Numbered from the stretch's first letter, positions 1 through 9,325 are shown. The stretch is DNA of 64,000 nt from Leadbetterella lacunae (GCF_042649125.1 NZ_JBHRYQ010000001.1:3720001-3784000); one strand, 5' to 3'. The notes: a model not told the origin generated them from the sequence alone. Program-made: numbers and translations.

Positions 1-823
1 AATTTTTAATAGCTTTATGGATTCGCGAAGCGTGTGAAATTTGGTCGCAGATAAAATCATCATCTCCCACTAAAACCAAAGTAGGAACTGTGATTTTTGG
101 CAATAAGTCCAAAATTTGTTCTGATCCTAAGCCACCTTTTGAAGTCATTTCCCAGGCCTTTTGGCTGAGTTTTACATTTTCTACTGCCATAAATTTGGGT
201 AAATTGGCTTGATCATGAAAATAGAAAGGCATGATATACCCCATATTCTCTTGTAGTGTCCGTTTTGTGGTATCTTGACCCAACAACATTTTGGACCCAG
301 CGGCATAATAAGGGGCAGAACTTCGTTTTTGAATGGCTTTTACATATTCATCTTGAGCCATTTGGTCTAAACCCGCAAAGGCTGCAATAGCTATTATTCC
401 GTTTAGGTTTTTATTATATTTGATGCCATAATTAAGCACTTGCCAACCGCCCATGGAATGTCCAGCTATCCAAACTTTCTCTTGTTTTAGATGAATTCTG
501 AGTTGCTCTATGTCTTCAATAAAATCATTTGTTTGATAATCTTCGGGATTGTCAGAGCCTTCTGAAAGACCCGAGGCTCGAGTGTCTAGCCAAACCATGG
601 TAAAAGTTTTCTCAAGCTCCGGCATCGAATTTTTGTAGGCATCGAGATTAGGACCCCATCCGGGTGTTGGAAAAATACAAATAGGACCTTTGCCAGAAAC
701 CACATAGTGAAGTTTCAAACCATTTATGTTGGCATAATGCTCACCTTTTGAAAGTGGATTTTGTGCGAAACTATAATATTGAAATAAGAAAAATAAAAAA
801 AGTGTAATTCTAAATGACTTCAT
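1..823 (-). CDS. alpha/beta hydrolase, secreted, 3' end outside window
   Basis: Reading the minus strand from an ATG at 823 gives at least 274 residues with no stop before the window edge. An N-terminal hydrophobic stretch ending SFAQ looks like a signal peptide. Then come a hydrolase core with a PTPGWG oxyanion-type loop, the nucleophile elbow GHSMGG near residue 145, and a VGDDD segment near the edge that fits the catalytic acid position. The fold resembles proline iminopeptidases and haloalkane-dehalogenase-like enzymes; the substrate cannot be told. It lies 57 bases after the DUF3592-like gene on the same strand, so co-transcription with the two upstream envelope genes is possible. The catalytic histidine should lie beyond the edge. 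Confidence 0.85.
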   Translation of the reverse strand, partial: MKSFRITLFLFFLFQYYSFAQNPLSKGEHYANINGLKLHYVVSGKGPICIFPTPGWGPNLDAYKNSMPELEKTFTMVWLDTRASGLSEGSDNPEDYQTNDFIEDIEQLRIHLKQEKVWIAGHSMGGWQVLNYGIKYNKNLNGIIAIAAFAGLDQMAQDEYVKAIQKRSSAPYYAAGSKMLLGQDTTKRTLQENMGYIMPFYFHDQANLPKFMAVENVKLSQKAWEMTSKGGLGSEQILDLLPKITVPTLVLVGDDDFICDQISHASRIHKAIKN

Positions 824-880
824 AAGTGTTACATGTTTTAATAGATAATGAACTGTATGTCAATATTTTAATTTGTTAGA

Positions 881-1339
881 TCATATTTTTTGGCCTCTTA
901 GAATACTCCACGCTACCACGATAATTAAAAAACCAAAAGCGAGCATCAGCAGTAAGCCTGGTATTTCACGCCAATTAAGAATTACGGCATTGGCTGTATC
1001 ACCAATTGGATAGGCAACAGAAATTTTTTCGCCAATGGAATAGTTAAAAAAAACGAAAACTTGCGGAGCCTTGCTTTGCGATTTAATGATTTCATTATTG
1101 TTTGAAACAAACTCAAAAAAAGGGCTTTTGCCCGTTAGAACACTTTTAGAACCGTTATTGCCATTTTTTACAATCCACTTACTTCCTTTTGATTTAAACC
1201 CTATTATTTTTGCTTCGGTAGTCCTGCCTGAAAATGGTAAATAAACCATTTGTGTCAAGATATTTCCCCAATAGAAAAATATGCCTAAGCCTATTGTCAA
1301 CATAATTAGGCCTATTAGTTTGTTATTTTTTGTTTTCAT
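881..1339 (-). CDS. small membrane protein, DUF3592-like
   Basis: 152 residues with one membrane segment near residues 10-30, a polar domain of about 90 residues and a second membrane segment near 125-145. The middle contains a TEAKIIGF strand and the pairing YSIGEKISVAYPIGD, which matches the layout of DUF3592 proteins (extracytoplasmic beta domain between two helices, with a 'G..V.V.Y.P.....A' motif). The function of that family is unknown. The gene sits 22 bases downstream of the secreted glycine-rich protein gene and upstream of the hydrolase, all on the minus strand, so the three may form one transcript. Confidence 0.75.
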   Translation of the reverse strand: MKTKNNKLIGLIMLTIGLGIFFYWGNILTQMVYLPFSGRTTEAKIIGFKSKGSKWIVKNGNNGSKSVLTGKSPFFEFVSNNNEIIKSQSKAPQVFVFFNYSIGEKISVAYPIGDTANAVILNWREIPGLLLMLAFGFLIIVVAWSILRGQKI

Positions 1340-1361
1340 TTCCTTTTACTATCACATAGGT

Positions 1362-2219
1362 CTAATAATGTAGAAATATGGCACCTACAGCTCCAACTCC
1401 ATAGGTTAACCCATTATGGCCGCATCCACCTCCTCCTCCTGGAAATTTTCCATCACTTATAAATACACTTAAACCTGAGCCGCCAATATACTGTCCGGAA
1501 TTAACATCAAATTCCATGGTATAGGAATTTCCTCCATTTCGAAATGTTGGATAGGTTCCACCGCCAGCTCCACCTTTCACGATTTTTCTAAAAACGCCAG
1601 CATTTGCTTGTTGAAAACTAAAATCGGCACTTTTACCATTTTCACCAGAAACTATAAGTTGGTAGTTGGTGGAGTTATAGAATAAACCAGACCCAGCTAA
1701 AGAAGCGGAAGCATTGTATGCTCCAGCTATGGTTGTGTTATTTTTATTTAAATAGTTATAGTTGTCACTAAACACTATTTCTAATACATCTGATGGATTT
1801 ACAATAGCCAAGCATTGCACATATTGTCCACCACCTCCTCCCGAACATGGCACATTGGCACTCACTGTTGACATGACTTGACCATTACCACCGTTTCCCC
1901 AAATTTCAATCAATATATTGGTGATTCCTGGCGGTACAGTGAAAGTGGCTGTTTCTGTAAATAATTTATGATTTTTATACGGATTTAAAGACGAATTGGA
2001 AATTCCCGAAATATAATTCCACTCAGTACCGTCATGCACCGCAAGTTTCTTTTCATCGGCGTTGTAAACCATATTGCCGGCTTGCTGTGGGGGGAGGCTA
2101 TTTTGCTGAGCGGTGGAAAGTCTGGGTAAAGTAAGGCTTTGGGGGCTTAATTCAGATGCTACTTGGGCTTTTACCAAAATAGGAATAGAGAAAGCGAATA
2201 GTAACAATTTTTTTTTCAT
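1362..2219 (-). CDS. secreted glycine-rich surface protein
   Basis: I chose the ATG at 2219, because it gives a clean signal peptide (MKKKLLLFAFSIPILVKAQ); the reading frame extends nine codons further upstream. After the signal comes a segment with LTLPRLSTAQQNSLPPQQ and VYNADEKKLAVHDGTEW, a pattern common at the N-termini of Bacteroidota surface proteins that carry tail-fibre-like or collagen-like repeats. The C-terminal 170 residues are rich in glycine, with GGGGG and GGAGGG runs, and resemble the glycine-rich domain of phage tail fibres. No enzymatic motif is seen. It is probably an exported structural or adhesive protein; the exact role is unknown. Confidence 0.7.
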   Translation of the reverse strand: MKKKLLLFAFSIPILVKAQVASELSPQSLTLPRLSTAQQNSLPPQQAGNMVYNADEKKLAVHDGTEWNYISGISNSSLNPYKNHKLFTETATFTVPPGITNILIEIWGNGGNGQVMSTVSANVPCSGGGGGQYVQCLAIVNPSDVLEIVFSDNYNYLNKNNTTIAGAYNASASLAGSGLFYNSTNYQLIVSGENGKSADFSFQQANAGVFRKIVKGGAGGGTYPTFRNGGNSYTMEFDVNSGQYIGGSGLSVFISDGKFPGGGGGCGHNGLTYGVGAVGAIFLHY

Positions 2220-2371
2220 GTATATCGGCTTTAATTTCTGATACAAAATTGATTTAAAATTATAAAGGCTTCAATACCATAAAAAGGTGATATATTAGAC
2301 CTTTTGGTCCATATAATAAAAAACAATTTGGGTCAATAACCCTTTGTGGGTTTAATTTCTGCGAGGGGTGT

Positions 2372-2453
2372 ATCGCGTTAACGATAGGAGCGGCATCCTT
2401 TTTGGTCTGGCGTAGACGGACAAAAAGATACAGCGGATAGCGTGTTAAAACGC
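2372..2453. repeat. REP-like imperfect inverted repeat / possible terminator
   Basis: The left arm ATAGGAGCGGCATCCTTTTT (2384-2403) faces AAAAAGATACAGCGGATAG (2422-2440), with a short GTC...GAC hairpin between them and further pairing of CGCGTTAACG with CGTGTTAAAACGC outside. On the minus strand the element begins directly after the response-regulator stop codon, so it could end that transcript. In my general knowledge, near-identical hairpins with 'ATCCGCTNTATCTTTTT' arms are scattered through many Bacteroidota genomes; that could not be checked here. Confidence 0.6.
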
Positions 2454-2454
2454 C

Positions 2455-3078
2455 CTAGATAATGCCTTCTTTGATGGCTTTGGCAACTGCTTCGGGGCCG
2501 CATTGTACGTGCAGTTTTTGGTAAATATTCTTAATGTGGCGTCGTACGGTTTCGACAGATATATTGAGTTCTATAGAAATCATTCGGTAAGAAAAGCCCT
2601 TGGCTAGGAGATTGAGCACCTCGATTTCGCGTGTTGTGAGTGCGTATGTTTGGTTAGAAATTGGTTTACGAAAAGATTGCAAAACTTTTGTGGCAATGTA
2701 AGGTGACATGGGAGCTCCACCTGTCGAAACCTCCTTGATGGCCTCGATTAGTCGGCTAGGAGAGTCTTTTTTGAGAATATAGCCATCTGCACCTTTGCTT
2801 AGGCTATCGAACAAATGTTGGTTTTCATCAAATACGGTATGCATGATGATTTTTATTTCTGGGTATTTACTTTTTATTTCGAAGACGGCCTCAGTGCCAA
2901 GTTTCTGTGGCATTTCGATATCCATTACGATAATATCCGGTTTTTTTTCTTTGGTATTTTGAAGAGCATTTACACAATTGTCGTATGCGTGTAATAGCTC
3001 CATTTCTGGTGTGGCTTCTATTAGCATGCAGATTAATTGGCAAAGGCGTTCGTTGTCTTCGTAAACACTTATTTTCAT
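2455..3078 (-). CDS. NarL/LuxR-family response regulator
   Basis: 207 residues with a receiver domain and a C-terminal helix-turn-helix. Visible receiver residues are acidic E7/D8, the phospho-acceptor D53 in VMDIEMP, T81 and K103 in GYILKK. The output domain (about 145-205) carries LTTREIEVLNLLAKG and the recognition helix SVETVRRHIKNIYQKL, typical of NarL/FixJ regulators. It starts 53 bases after the stop of the sensor kinase gene, on the same strand, so the two should be a cognate pair in one operon. Targets are not evident; the adjacent envelope genes are candidates. Confidence 0.93.
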   Translation of the reverse strand: MKISVYEDNERLCQLICMLIEATPEMELLHAYDNCVNALQNTKEKKPDIIVMDIEMPQKLGTEAVFEIKSKYPEIKIIMHTVFDENQHLFDSLSKGADGYILKKDSPSRLIEAIKEVSTGGAPMSPYIATKVLQSFRKPISNQTYALTTREIEVLNLLAKGFSYRMISIELNISVETVRRHIKNIYQKLHVQCGPEAVAKAIKEGII

Positions 3079-3131
3079 CTCCTTGTAATTTTATGCAAAA
3101 TTGCCATGTTTTTGATTGATTAGAAATAACC

Positions 3132-6050
3132 TTATTTGAGGGGTATTTTTATTTGGTAGGTGGTGCCAATATCTTTTTTAGAAATTATTTTGCAGGTGCC
3201 TTTCATGGTTTTTATGCGAGAGTTAATATTTACTATTCCGTTTCGGCTAGTAGGTTGCTGTTTATCAAAACCGCAACCATTGTCTGCAAATATTACGTGA
3301 AGTTGTTGTGATTTTACGGTACAATGGAGGGAGATTTTATGGGCTTTACTGTGTTTTAGGGAGTTGTTTATGAGTTCTTTTAAAATGAGATATAGGTTTC
3401 GTTTATTTTCTAGCGAAAGGTTTTTGTTTTCTAAACTATTAGATTCAAACTCATATTGGATGTTTTGGGCCTCAATTAGTTCGGCGGCTTCTTTATTTAT
3501 TTTGGCAAAAAGGCTCTCGAGTGAATCGAATTTTGGGTTGATGTTCCAGATAATATAATCGATGGCGTTTCCTGTTTTTTTTGCTTCTTCGGCTATCATT
3601 TCGGCAAAACCAATATTTTTTTTATCAGTAACAAGGTTTTGTTTTAACAGGCCGCTGATGATACCAATGCTACTTAGCGAAGCTCCAATCTCGTCGTGTA
3701 AGTCAGCCGATATACGGTTTCGGATATCGAAAACTTTCTTGAGCTGATTGAGCCTTAGCCTATAAAATAAAAATAGTAGACCCAAAACACACAGCGATAG
3801 TGCTATTCTAAACCAGGGAGTTTCGTACCAAGCAGGTAGTATTTCGAAATTTATGATGGTGTTTTCCGAATTTGAATTTGCGTTATGGTCTACAACAGCA
3901 AGCTCTAATTGGTATTTTCCTTTGTCTAAGTTTACCAAGTTAATTTCAGGGTTAGAGCCTATTTCTATCCAATTTGAATGAATGTTTTTCATTCTATATT
4001 GAAATTGGTGGGTGTTTTTTGGCTCAAAGGTTAGGGTAGTAAAAGCAATATTGATATTATTATTGGCTTTTTTTAGGATCAAATTTGAAGTTTCATATCG
4101 TTGGTTCGCTTCACCTAAGATTTTGAGGTGGCTAAGGTATAGTTTTGGTTTATTCGCAGAGGGTTGATCATTGGTTTTTACAATATTAAACCCATTTTTT
4201 GAGCCAAGGTATAAATAGTTAGAATCTAAATAAAAGCCATAAGTAACGACATTTGAATTTAACCCGTCGTATTGCGTATATCTTTTTATAGAGGCATCAG
4301 GCTTTATTTGGGCGAGGCCTTCGTGGGTGCCAACCCAAATATTTTGGAAAGGATCTTTGGCGATATTGAAGTATTGGTTGTCTGGGATTTGGTTTGTATG
4401 GTCGTCGGATTTATATACCGAAGTAATATTTCCTTTGGCATTTACTTGATTAAAACCGCCATATGCCGAAAAGTAAAGGTTTTGGTCATTTGTTTTAAAC
4501 ACATTTAGGTAATAATCGCTAACAAATAATTGATGGGGGTTTAAATCGCTCAATTGTACAAACTCTCCTTTTTTTAAATCAAAAAATAATATTCCGAAAC
4601 CTTTAGGTAGCCATGCGGCGATCCACATTTTGTGATTACAATAAATGATTTTGTTAAGGAGGTTTTCCTCAAAAAAAGATGGGTAGGGGAGTTTTTTCCA
4701 AGGTGTTAAGGTTTTCTTGGAGAAAATATCAAAAACTAGTATGGGCCTATTGGAGCTAAGTAGCCAAATTCTATTTTGATTGTCAGTACTTAAACTTTTA
4801 AAATCGCCAGGTAACAAAAGTTGCAACTTACGGTGATTATTTAAACTGAAAAGACCTCTGTCTGTACAAATGTAAAAGGTGTTTTCATGGGTAATTATTT
4901 GGTTAATATGCCCAATGCTTTTACTCTGAATAAGCTTAAAACTGTTAAGGGTTTTGTTCCATAATATAAGATGGCCGCTATCTAAACCAAAAAGTAAAGA
5001 ATTTTGGTTTAGCTTTGAGATGGCCATAACTTTTGATTTATTTTGGTTAAATTCTTTCGGAAATAAGTGCAAGCTAACGGTTTGGTTGTCTATAAGTTGT
5101 TGGTAAAGACCATCTTCTGTGGCTAAAAATAGTGTAGTACTATTAAGCACATACATTTGTCTGTACTCTAGGTTGGGCTCTAAGTTTTGTGTTATTACGG
5201 AGGTTGTATGATTAGGTTGCAGCGATATTTCATGCACCTCATACGGACTTAAGGCTAGTAATGAATTTTCTTTTTTTTCGATTTCTAGAATTTTACCTTG
5301 TAATTTGGCTATCGGTTCTAAAATTTTTGTGACAGGGTGATAAGTGAATATCCTTCCATTACTATCTCCTAGATACCAAAGGCTATTTTTTGTGTCGTAA
5401 TAAATACTACTAAGATTTTTTTTCTTTAAGTACCAAACCCATTTATTGAGGTTATAGTTAAATCTACAAAGGCCCAAATGGTTAATAGCCCACAGCTGTT
5501 TATTATGACCAAATGCAAATTTGGCAATTTTTGGATTTTGGGTGTTGTTTTTTAAAATTTGGAATGCGGTAATTTTTTTTTCGTTTGGTTTGAATACCTT
5601 AATATGATGAAAGTCGGTAGACCAAATCCAGTTATTTTTATCGATAAAAAGAGATTCAAAGTGGTCGTTGTCCGCCAAGCTATCTGACAAGTTAGAATGG
5701 AGCTTTTGAATGGGTTTCGAAAGGTTTTCGTTGATATAAAAAAGTCCTTTGTTGGTACTAAACCATACATTTCCATGGGAACTAACGGCCATTGCGTCTA
5801 TTTTTGAGTTTACACCAAAATTTTCGAACACATAGCCATCGTACCTTACCAGGCCAAGGTTGGTCGAAATCCACAAATATCCTTTGGAGTCTTTGAGGAT
5901 TTGGTAGATGTTGTTTGAGGGTAATCCATTCTTTACATTTATTTGCTCAAATTCAAAGTTTTGAGCATAAACTCTGGTATGTACAAAGCAGAGGTTGACT
6001 ATTAAAAAATAGCACACGATATACCCAAATTTGATGTTATGTATGGTCAA
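3132..6050 (-). CDS. two-component sensor kinase with beta-propeller sensor
   Basis: 972 residues. A signal peptide ending VYAQ is followed by repeated propeller strands (GLPSNNIYQILKDSKGYLWI, GNVWFSTNKGL, NIWVGTHEGL), a Y_Y_Y-type beta domain near 650-735 (FQYRMKN..W..IG), and one membrane helix at about 747-765. The cytoplasmic part has a HisKA_3-type dimerisation helix with the phospho-acceptor H785 in ADLHDEIG, and a HATPase with N-box ELINNSLKHSKAH (about 892-904) and DNGCGF. It lacks the fused AraC output of hybrid sensors; the separate regulator follows directly. The start read here is TTG, as no in-frame ATG precedes the signal peptide. The ligand is unknown, but such propeller sensors often detect glycans. 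Confidence 0.92.
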   Translation of the reverse strand: MTIHNIKFGYIVCYFLIVNLCFVHTRVYAQNFEFEQINVKNGLPSNNIYQILKDSKGYLWISTNLGLVRYDGYVFENFGVNSKIDAMAVSSHGNVWFSTNKGLFYINENLSKPIQKLHSNLSDSLADNDHFESLFIDKNNWIWSTDFHHIKVFKPNEKKITAFQILKNNTQNPKIAKFAFGHNKQLWAINHLGLCRFNYNLNKWVWYLKKKNLSSIYYDTKNSLWYLGDSNGRIFTYHPVTKILEPIAKLQGKILEIEKKENSLLALSPYEVHEISLQPNHTTSVITQNLEPNLEYRQMYVLNSTTLFLATEDGLYQQLIDNQTVSLHLFPKEFNQNKSKVMAISKLNQNSLLFGLDSGHLILWNKTLNSFKLIQSKSIGHINQIITHENTFYICTDRGLFSLNNHRKLQLLLPGDFKSLSTDNQNRIWLLSSNRPILVFDIFSKKTLTPWKKLPYPSFFEENLLNKIIYCNHKMWIAAWLPKGFGILFFDLKKGEFVQLSDLNPHQLFVSDYYLNVFKTNDQNLYFSAYGGFNQVNAKGNITSVYKSDDHTNQIPDNQYFNIAKDPFQNIWVGTHEGLAQIKPDASIKRYTQYDGLNSNVVTYGFYLDSNYLYLGSKNGFNIVKTNDQPSANKPKLYLSHLKILGEANQRYETSNLILKKANNNINIAFTTLTFEPKNTHQFQYRMKNIHSNWIEIGSNPEINLVNLDKGKYQLELAVVDHNANSNSENTIINFEILPAWYETPWFRIALSLCVLGLLFLFYRLRLNQLKKVFDIRNRISADLHDEIGASLSSIGIISGLLKQNLVTDKKNIGFAEMIAEEAKKTGNAIDYIIWNINPKFDSLESLFAKINKEAAELIEAQNIQYEFESNSLENKNLSLENKRNLYLILKELINNSLKHSKAHKISLHCTVKSQQLHVIFADNGCGFDKQQPTSRNGIVNINSRIKTMKGTCKIISKKDIGTTYQIKIPLK

Positions 6051-6298
6051 AAAAAAGTTTTTTAAAGAGTAATATTAATATTTTAAAATTGGAAAAAATA
6101 TAAAAATACAATAGAAATTTTGTTTTGATATTCACTGATATTTTCGGTCTTAATTTTTATTTAACAGGCACAAAATTTCAGAAATGGCTTATTTATGAGG
6201 CGAACCTTTCTTTCAATCAGTTTTTTTTGAGTCGAAACTCTTGCCGAAACTTGGGTTTGCCCAAAAGTAGACTTCCTTTTTTTCCTTATATTTCAAAA

Positions 6299-6427
6299 AT
6301 GATGGTTAAAATATTAGCTTTTAGATACAGAAATAACCGAGCAGAATGGGTAAAAAAGGCCAGAGAAATACAAATGGAGATCAAAGAAAAAGCCATGAAA
6401 GACTACGGGAGTCTTGGGAAAAGGTGA
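6299..6427 (+). CDS. small basic protein, unknown (42 aa)
   Basis: An ATG-ATG start at 6299/6302 opens a 42-residue frame ending at 6427. The sequence is basic and mostly helical in the second half (AEWVKKAREIQMEIKEKAMKD). The frame stays open upstream to 6125, but the extra residues are low-complexity and rich in F and N, so I favour the short form. A strong hairpin follows 22 bases after the stop, which supports a transcribed unit. I recognise no family. It could be a small regulator or a chance ORF. Confidence 0.4.
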   Translation: MMVKILAFRYRNNRAEWVKKAREIQMEIKEKAMKDYGSLGKR

Positions 6428-6448
6428 TTTTTGAGCATCTAACTAATA

Positions 6449-6488
6449 ACAAAGGACAAGCCTGTTAAAGACTTGTCCTTTGTAGTTT
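6449..6488. terminator. bidirectional intrinsic terminator
   Basis: A perfect 12-bp inverted repeat, ACAAAGGACAAG (6449-6460) and CTTGTCCTTTGT (6472-6483), lies between the small plus-strand ORF and the convergent oxidase gene. Flanking A and T runs allow termination in both directions. Confidence 0.85.
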
Positions 6489-6508
6489 ATAAAAATACCA
6501 ATCAAGCA

Positions 6509-8374
6509 TTAATCATTTAGTTTTTGGAGCCTTTCAAACTCTTTCCAAGGGTTGGTGAGTTCATCCGTTTCGTTTTCAAGGTTCGATGACTCCGTTTCGG
6601 AGAACGGTACGTTTTGCGGTATAAAGTCATCTTCTGCTCCGGGTTTTGAGTAGTCATACGGCCAGCGATACACCATCGGAAGTGGCCCATCCCAGTTGCC
6701 ATGCCCAGGTGCTGCCGTAGGAGTTGTCCATTCCAAAGTATTTGATTTCCATGGGTTCAAAGGTGCTTTTTTGCCTCTAAATATACTGTAGACAAAATTA
6801 GCTACAAATATCAGTTGGGCAGAAAAAGTAATAAAGGCAGCCACACTGATAAACGAATTAAGGTTAACAAAACTTGAGGTAAAGTCAAATCCAGTAAAGC
6901 TGTAGTATCTACGAGGGAAACCCGCAATGCCTAAGTAGTGCATAGGAAAAAACACGAGATACGTGCCCGCAAAGCTCATCCAAAAGTGAATTTTTCCCAG
7001 GGTGTCATTCATCATGCGGCCATACATTTTTGGAAACCAATGGTAAACTCCCGCCATCATTCCGAAAAACGCGGCAGAACCCATCACCAAGTGAAAGTGA
7101 GCTACTACAAAATAGGTGTCGTGAAGCTGAATATCCAGAACGGCATTTCCCAAAATAATACCGGTCATTCCGCCTGAAAACAAAAACGACACTAAGCCAA
7201 TAGAAAACAACATGGCCGGCCTAAAAATGATATTTCCTTGCCAAAGTGTAGTCAGGTAGTTGAAGCCTTTGATAGCCGAAGGAATGGCAATGATAAGGGT
7301 TAGCAGCATAAACACGGAGCCTAAAAATGGATTCATGCCGGTTACAAACATATGGTGAGCCCAAACCACAAATGAGAGTACAAAAATACCGAGCATAGAC
7401 ATAATCATGGCCTGATATCCAAAAATCGGTTTGCGAGAGTTGGTAGAAATAACCTCTGAGGTTATGCCCAAAGCCGGCAAAAATATGATGTAAACTTCTG
7501 GGTGACCTAAAAACCAAAACAAGTGTTGGTAAAGAATAGGTGCTCCACCCTGGTTAGCTAGTGCTTTGCCATTGACGTAGAGTTCTGACAAGAAAAAACT
7601 TGTACCAAACGAACGGTCGAAAAACAGTAAAAGTAATGCTGAAAAAAGTACTGGGAAAGACAAAACGCCAATGGCGGCAGTAATACCAAACGACCACACA
7701 GACAAAGGCATTCTGTTAAATGTCATGCCTTTGGTGCGGAGGTTTACTATGGTAGCTATATAGTTAATGCTTCCCAATGTGGTAGAAACTATAAAAAACA
7801 AAAAGCCCAAAATGTAGAGTGTCATACCTGTGCCTGAGCCAGAAACGGCGTCTTTAATAGCACTCAGGGGTGGGTAGGCCGTCCAGCCACCCATAGCTGG
7901 GCCCGACTCTACAAAAAACGAAGCCAACATAATTAAACTTGCCACAAAGAAAAACCAATATGAGAGCATATTCATGAAGCCCGAGGCCATGTCTCTCGCT
8001 CCGATTTGGAGCGGAATAAGTAGATTGCTGAAAGTACCACTTAGTCCTGCAGTTAATACAAAAAACATCATGATAGTGCCGTGCATGGTTACCATTCCCA
8101 AATACATTTCGGGGTCTAAAGTGCCACTTTCGGTTATCCATTTGCCCAAAATCGGCCTTAGTAATTCTAAACTTTGTTTTGGAAAGCCGAGCTGCATTCT
8201 TATAAACATAGACGCGAGACCACCTATAAAAGCCCAAATAAGCCCTGAGATAAGGAACTGCTTGGCGATCATTTTGTGATCCGTAGAAAAGATATATTTT
8301 GTAATAAAAGTTTCGTGATGTGCTTCGTGATTTTCTCCTTCAGAGAAATCCGTCGCTACTGATGCTGTTGCCAT
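6509..8374 (-). CDS. ctaD: cytochrome c oxidase subunit I (haem-copper, type A)
   Basis: 621 residues, twelve or more membrane helices. All metal ligands are present: H98 in MHGTIMMFF (haem a), H291 and cross-linked Y295 in GHPEVY (CuB), H340/H341 in VWAHHMF (CuB), H426 (haem a3) and H428 (haem a) in VVAHFHLVMG. E293 in GHPEVY marks the A1 type. The D-channel region reads IGARDMASGFMNMLSYW, so the usual NN pair is altered, which from memory is common in Bacteroidota enzymes linked to alternative complex III. The gene stands alone: no subunit II, III or assembly gene is adjacent, so partners must be encoded elsewhere. A possible -7 element TACATTTG lies at 8402-8409. Confidence 0.97.
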   Translation of the reverse strand: MATASVATDFSEGENHEAHHETFITKYIFSTDHKMIAKQFLISGLIWAFIGGLASMFIRMQLGFPKQSLELLRPILGKWITESGTLDPEMYLGMVTMHGTIMMFFVLTAGLSGTFSNLLIPLQIGARDMASGFMNMLSYWFFFVASLIMLASFFVESGPAMGGWTAYPPLSAIKDAVSGSGTGMTLYILGFLFFIVSTTLGSINYIATIVNLRTKGMTFNRMPLSVWSFGITAAIGVLSFPVLFSALLLLFFDRSFGTSFFLSELYVNGKALANQGGAPILYQHLFWFLGHPEVYIIFLPALGITSEVISTNSRKPIFGYQAMIMSMLGIFVLSFVVWAHHMFVTGMNPFLGSVFMLLTLIIAIPSAIKGFNYLTTLWQGNIIFRPAMLFSIGLVSFLFSGGMTGIILGNAVLDIQLHDTYFVVAHFHLVMGSAAFFGMMAGVYHWFPKMYGRMMNDTLGKIHFWMSFAGTYLVFFPMHYLGIAGFPRRYYSFTGFDFTSSFVNLNSFISVAAFITFSAQLIFVANFVYSIFRGKKAPLNPWKSNTLEWTTPTAAPGHGNWDGPLPMVYRWPYDYSKPGAEDDFIPQNVPFSETESSNLENETDELTNPWKEFERLQKLND

Positions 8375-8401
8375 ATTTGTATGATTAAAATCATTTTTTT
8401 A

Positions 8402-8409
8402 CAAATGTA
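8402..8409 (-). promoter_or_regulatory. possible -7 promoter element of oxidase gene
   Basis: Reading the minus strand, TACATTTG matches the Bacteroidota -7 consensus TAnnTTTG, 28 bases before the oxidase ATG. No TTG at the ideal 19-21-base spacing is present, so support is limited. Confidence 0.4.
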
Positions 8410-8461
8410 TAAGCATTAGCAAATTCAAATATGATACAAATCAACCGGTACGTTTCACATA

Positions 8462-9325
8462 TCAATTATTTGCTCTAAAGTCGGCTGGAGTTCGGTTGGT
8501 TTTCTTTTTAAAAAACCGATTAAAGTACGAATCGCTTTCAAAACCAATCTCAAAAGCTATTTCTTTTATAGATAAGGGCGAATTAACCAATAGTCGTTTA
8601 GACTCTATTATTAGTTTATTGGCTATCAATGAGCTGGCGTTTAAGCCAGTTTTTGTTTTTAAAACACTGTTTAAATAGTTTGGAGAAACTGAAAGCAAAT
8701 CTGCGTAGTATTTTACTTCTTTATAATTTTTAAAATATTGTGAAAGTAGACTGTCAAACTTGGTGACAAAGTCAGAAGTTTTATTGGTGGTAATGTTATG
8801 GTTTTCATGATAAAATACGTTAGATTTTTCTAATAAAAGATGAATGATAGAAAGCATAACTTCCAAATTGGTAGAAGTTTTTTGGTATTCTTTACAGGCA
8901 AATTCGAACAGGTTTTTTATCAGGGTGGGTTCAGTGAGTTCTAAAAGTGGCGGGTTAATATTTGAAAACAAAAATGGATACTGATACAGTAAGTTTCCGA
9001 AACGAGAGCTAAAAAACTGACTTTCAAAAAACAAAACGGCACCTTCTGTCTCTTTAGAAAGTGACCAGCTGTGAATTTGCCCCGGCGATAAGAAAAACAT
9101 TTGATTAGGCTTAACTTCGTATTCCTCAAAGTCTATTTTGTGTATTCCCGAGCCTTCAGAAACTAGCATGAGCATAACAAAAGAGTGCCCATGCGGATTT
9201 TTGATAGAGTCAAATTGGTCAATGAGAGCAGATAGTCTACTTACATATACCAAATTTTCTTTTTTTTCTTCTCTGGTATATTGTTCAATACATAAAATGG
9301 GAGGCTTCTCAGTAGTTTTAATCAT
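8462..9325 (-). CDS. AraC-family transcriptional regulator
   Basis: 287 residues. The N-terminal half is a cupin-like sensor (HSFVMLMLVSEGSGIHKIDF, MFFLSPGQIHSW) and the C-terminal 100 residues are a double helix-turn-helix with LSVSPNYLNSVLKTKTG and IKEIAFEIGFESDSYFNRFFKKKTNRTPADFR. It lies upstream of the oxidase gene on the same strand, with an 87-base gap, and is divergent from the barrel gene at 9839, about 510 bases away. The divergent barrel/haloperoxidase pair is a plausible target by position only. The inducer is unknown. Confidence 0.92.
   Translation of the reverse strand: MIKTTEKPPILCIEQYTREEKKENLVYVSRLSALIDQFDSIKNPHGHSFVMLMLVSEGSGIHKIDFEEYEVKPNQMFFLSPGQIHSWSLSKETEGAVLFFESQFFSSRFGNLLYQYPFLFSNINPPLLELTEPTLIKNLFEFACKEYQKTSTNLEVMLSIIHLLLEKSNVFYHENHNITTNKTSDFVTKFDSLLSQYFKNYKEVKYYADLLSVSPNYLNSVLKTKTGLNASSLIANKLIIESKRLLVNSPLSIKEIAFEIGFESDSYFNRFFKKKTNRTPADFRANN

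Noticed and set aside
6125..6298. Extended start for the small plus-strand ORF
   Set aside because: The extra 58 residues look like translated AT-rich spacer; the two ATGs at 6299 and 6302 give a more natural protein.
7221..8279. Several ORFs overlapping the oxidase gene
   Set aside because: Shadows of the subunit I reading frame, which has all metal ligands and the right length.
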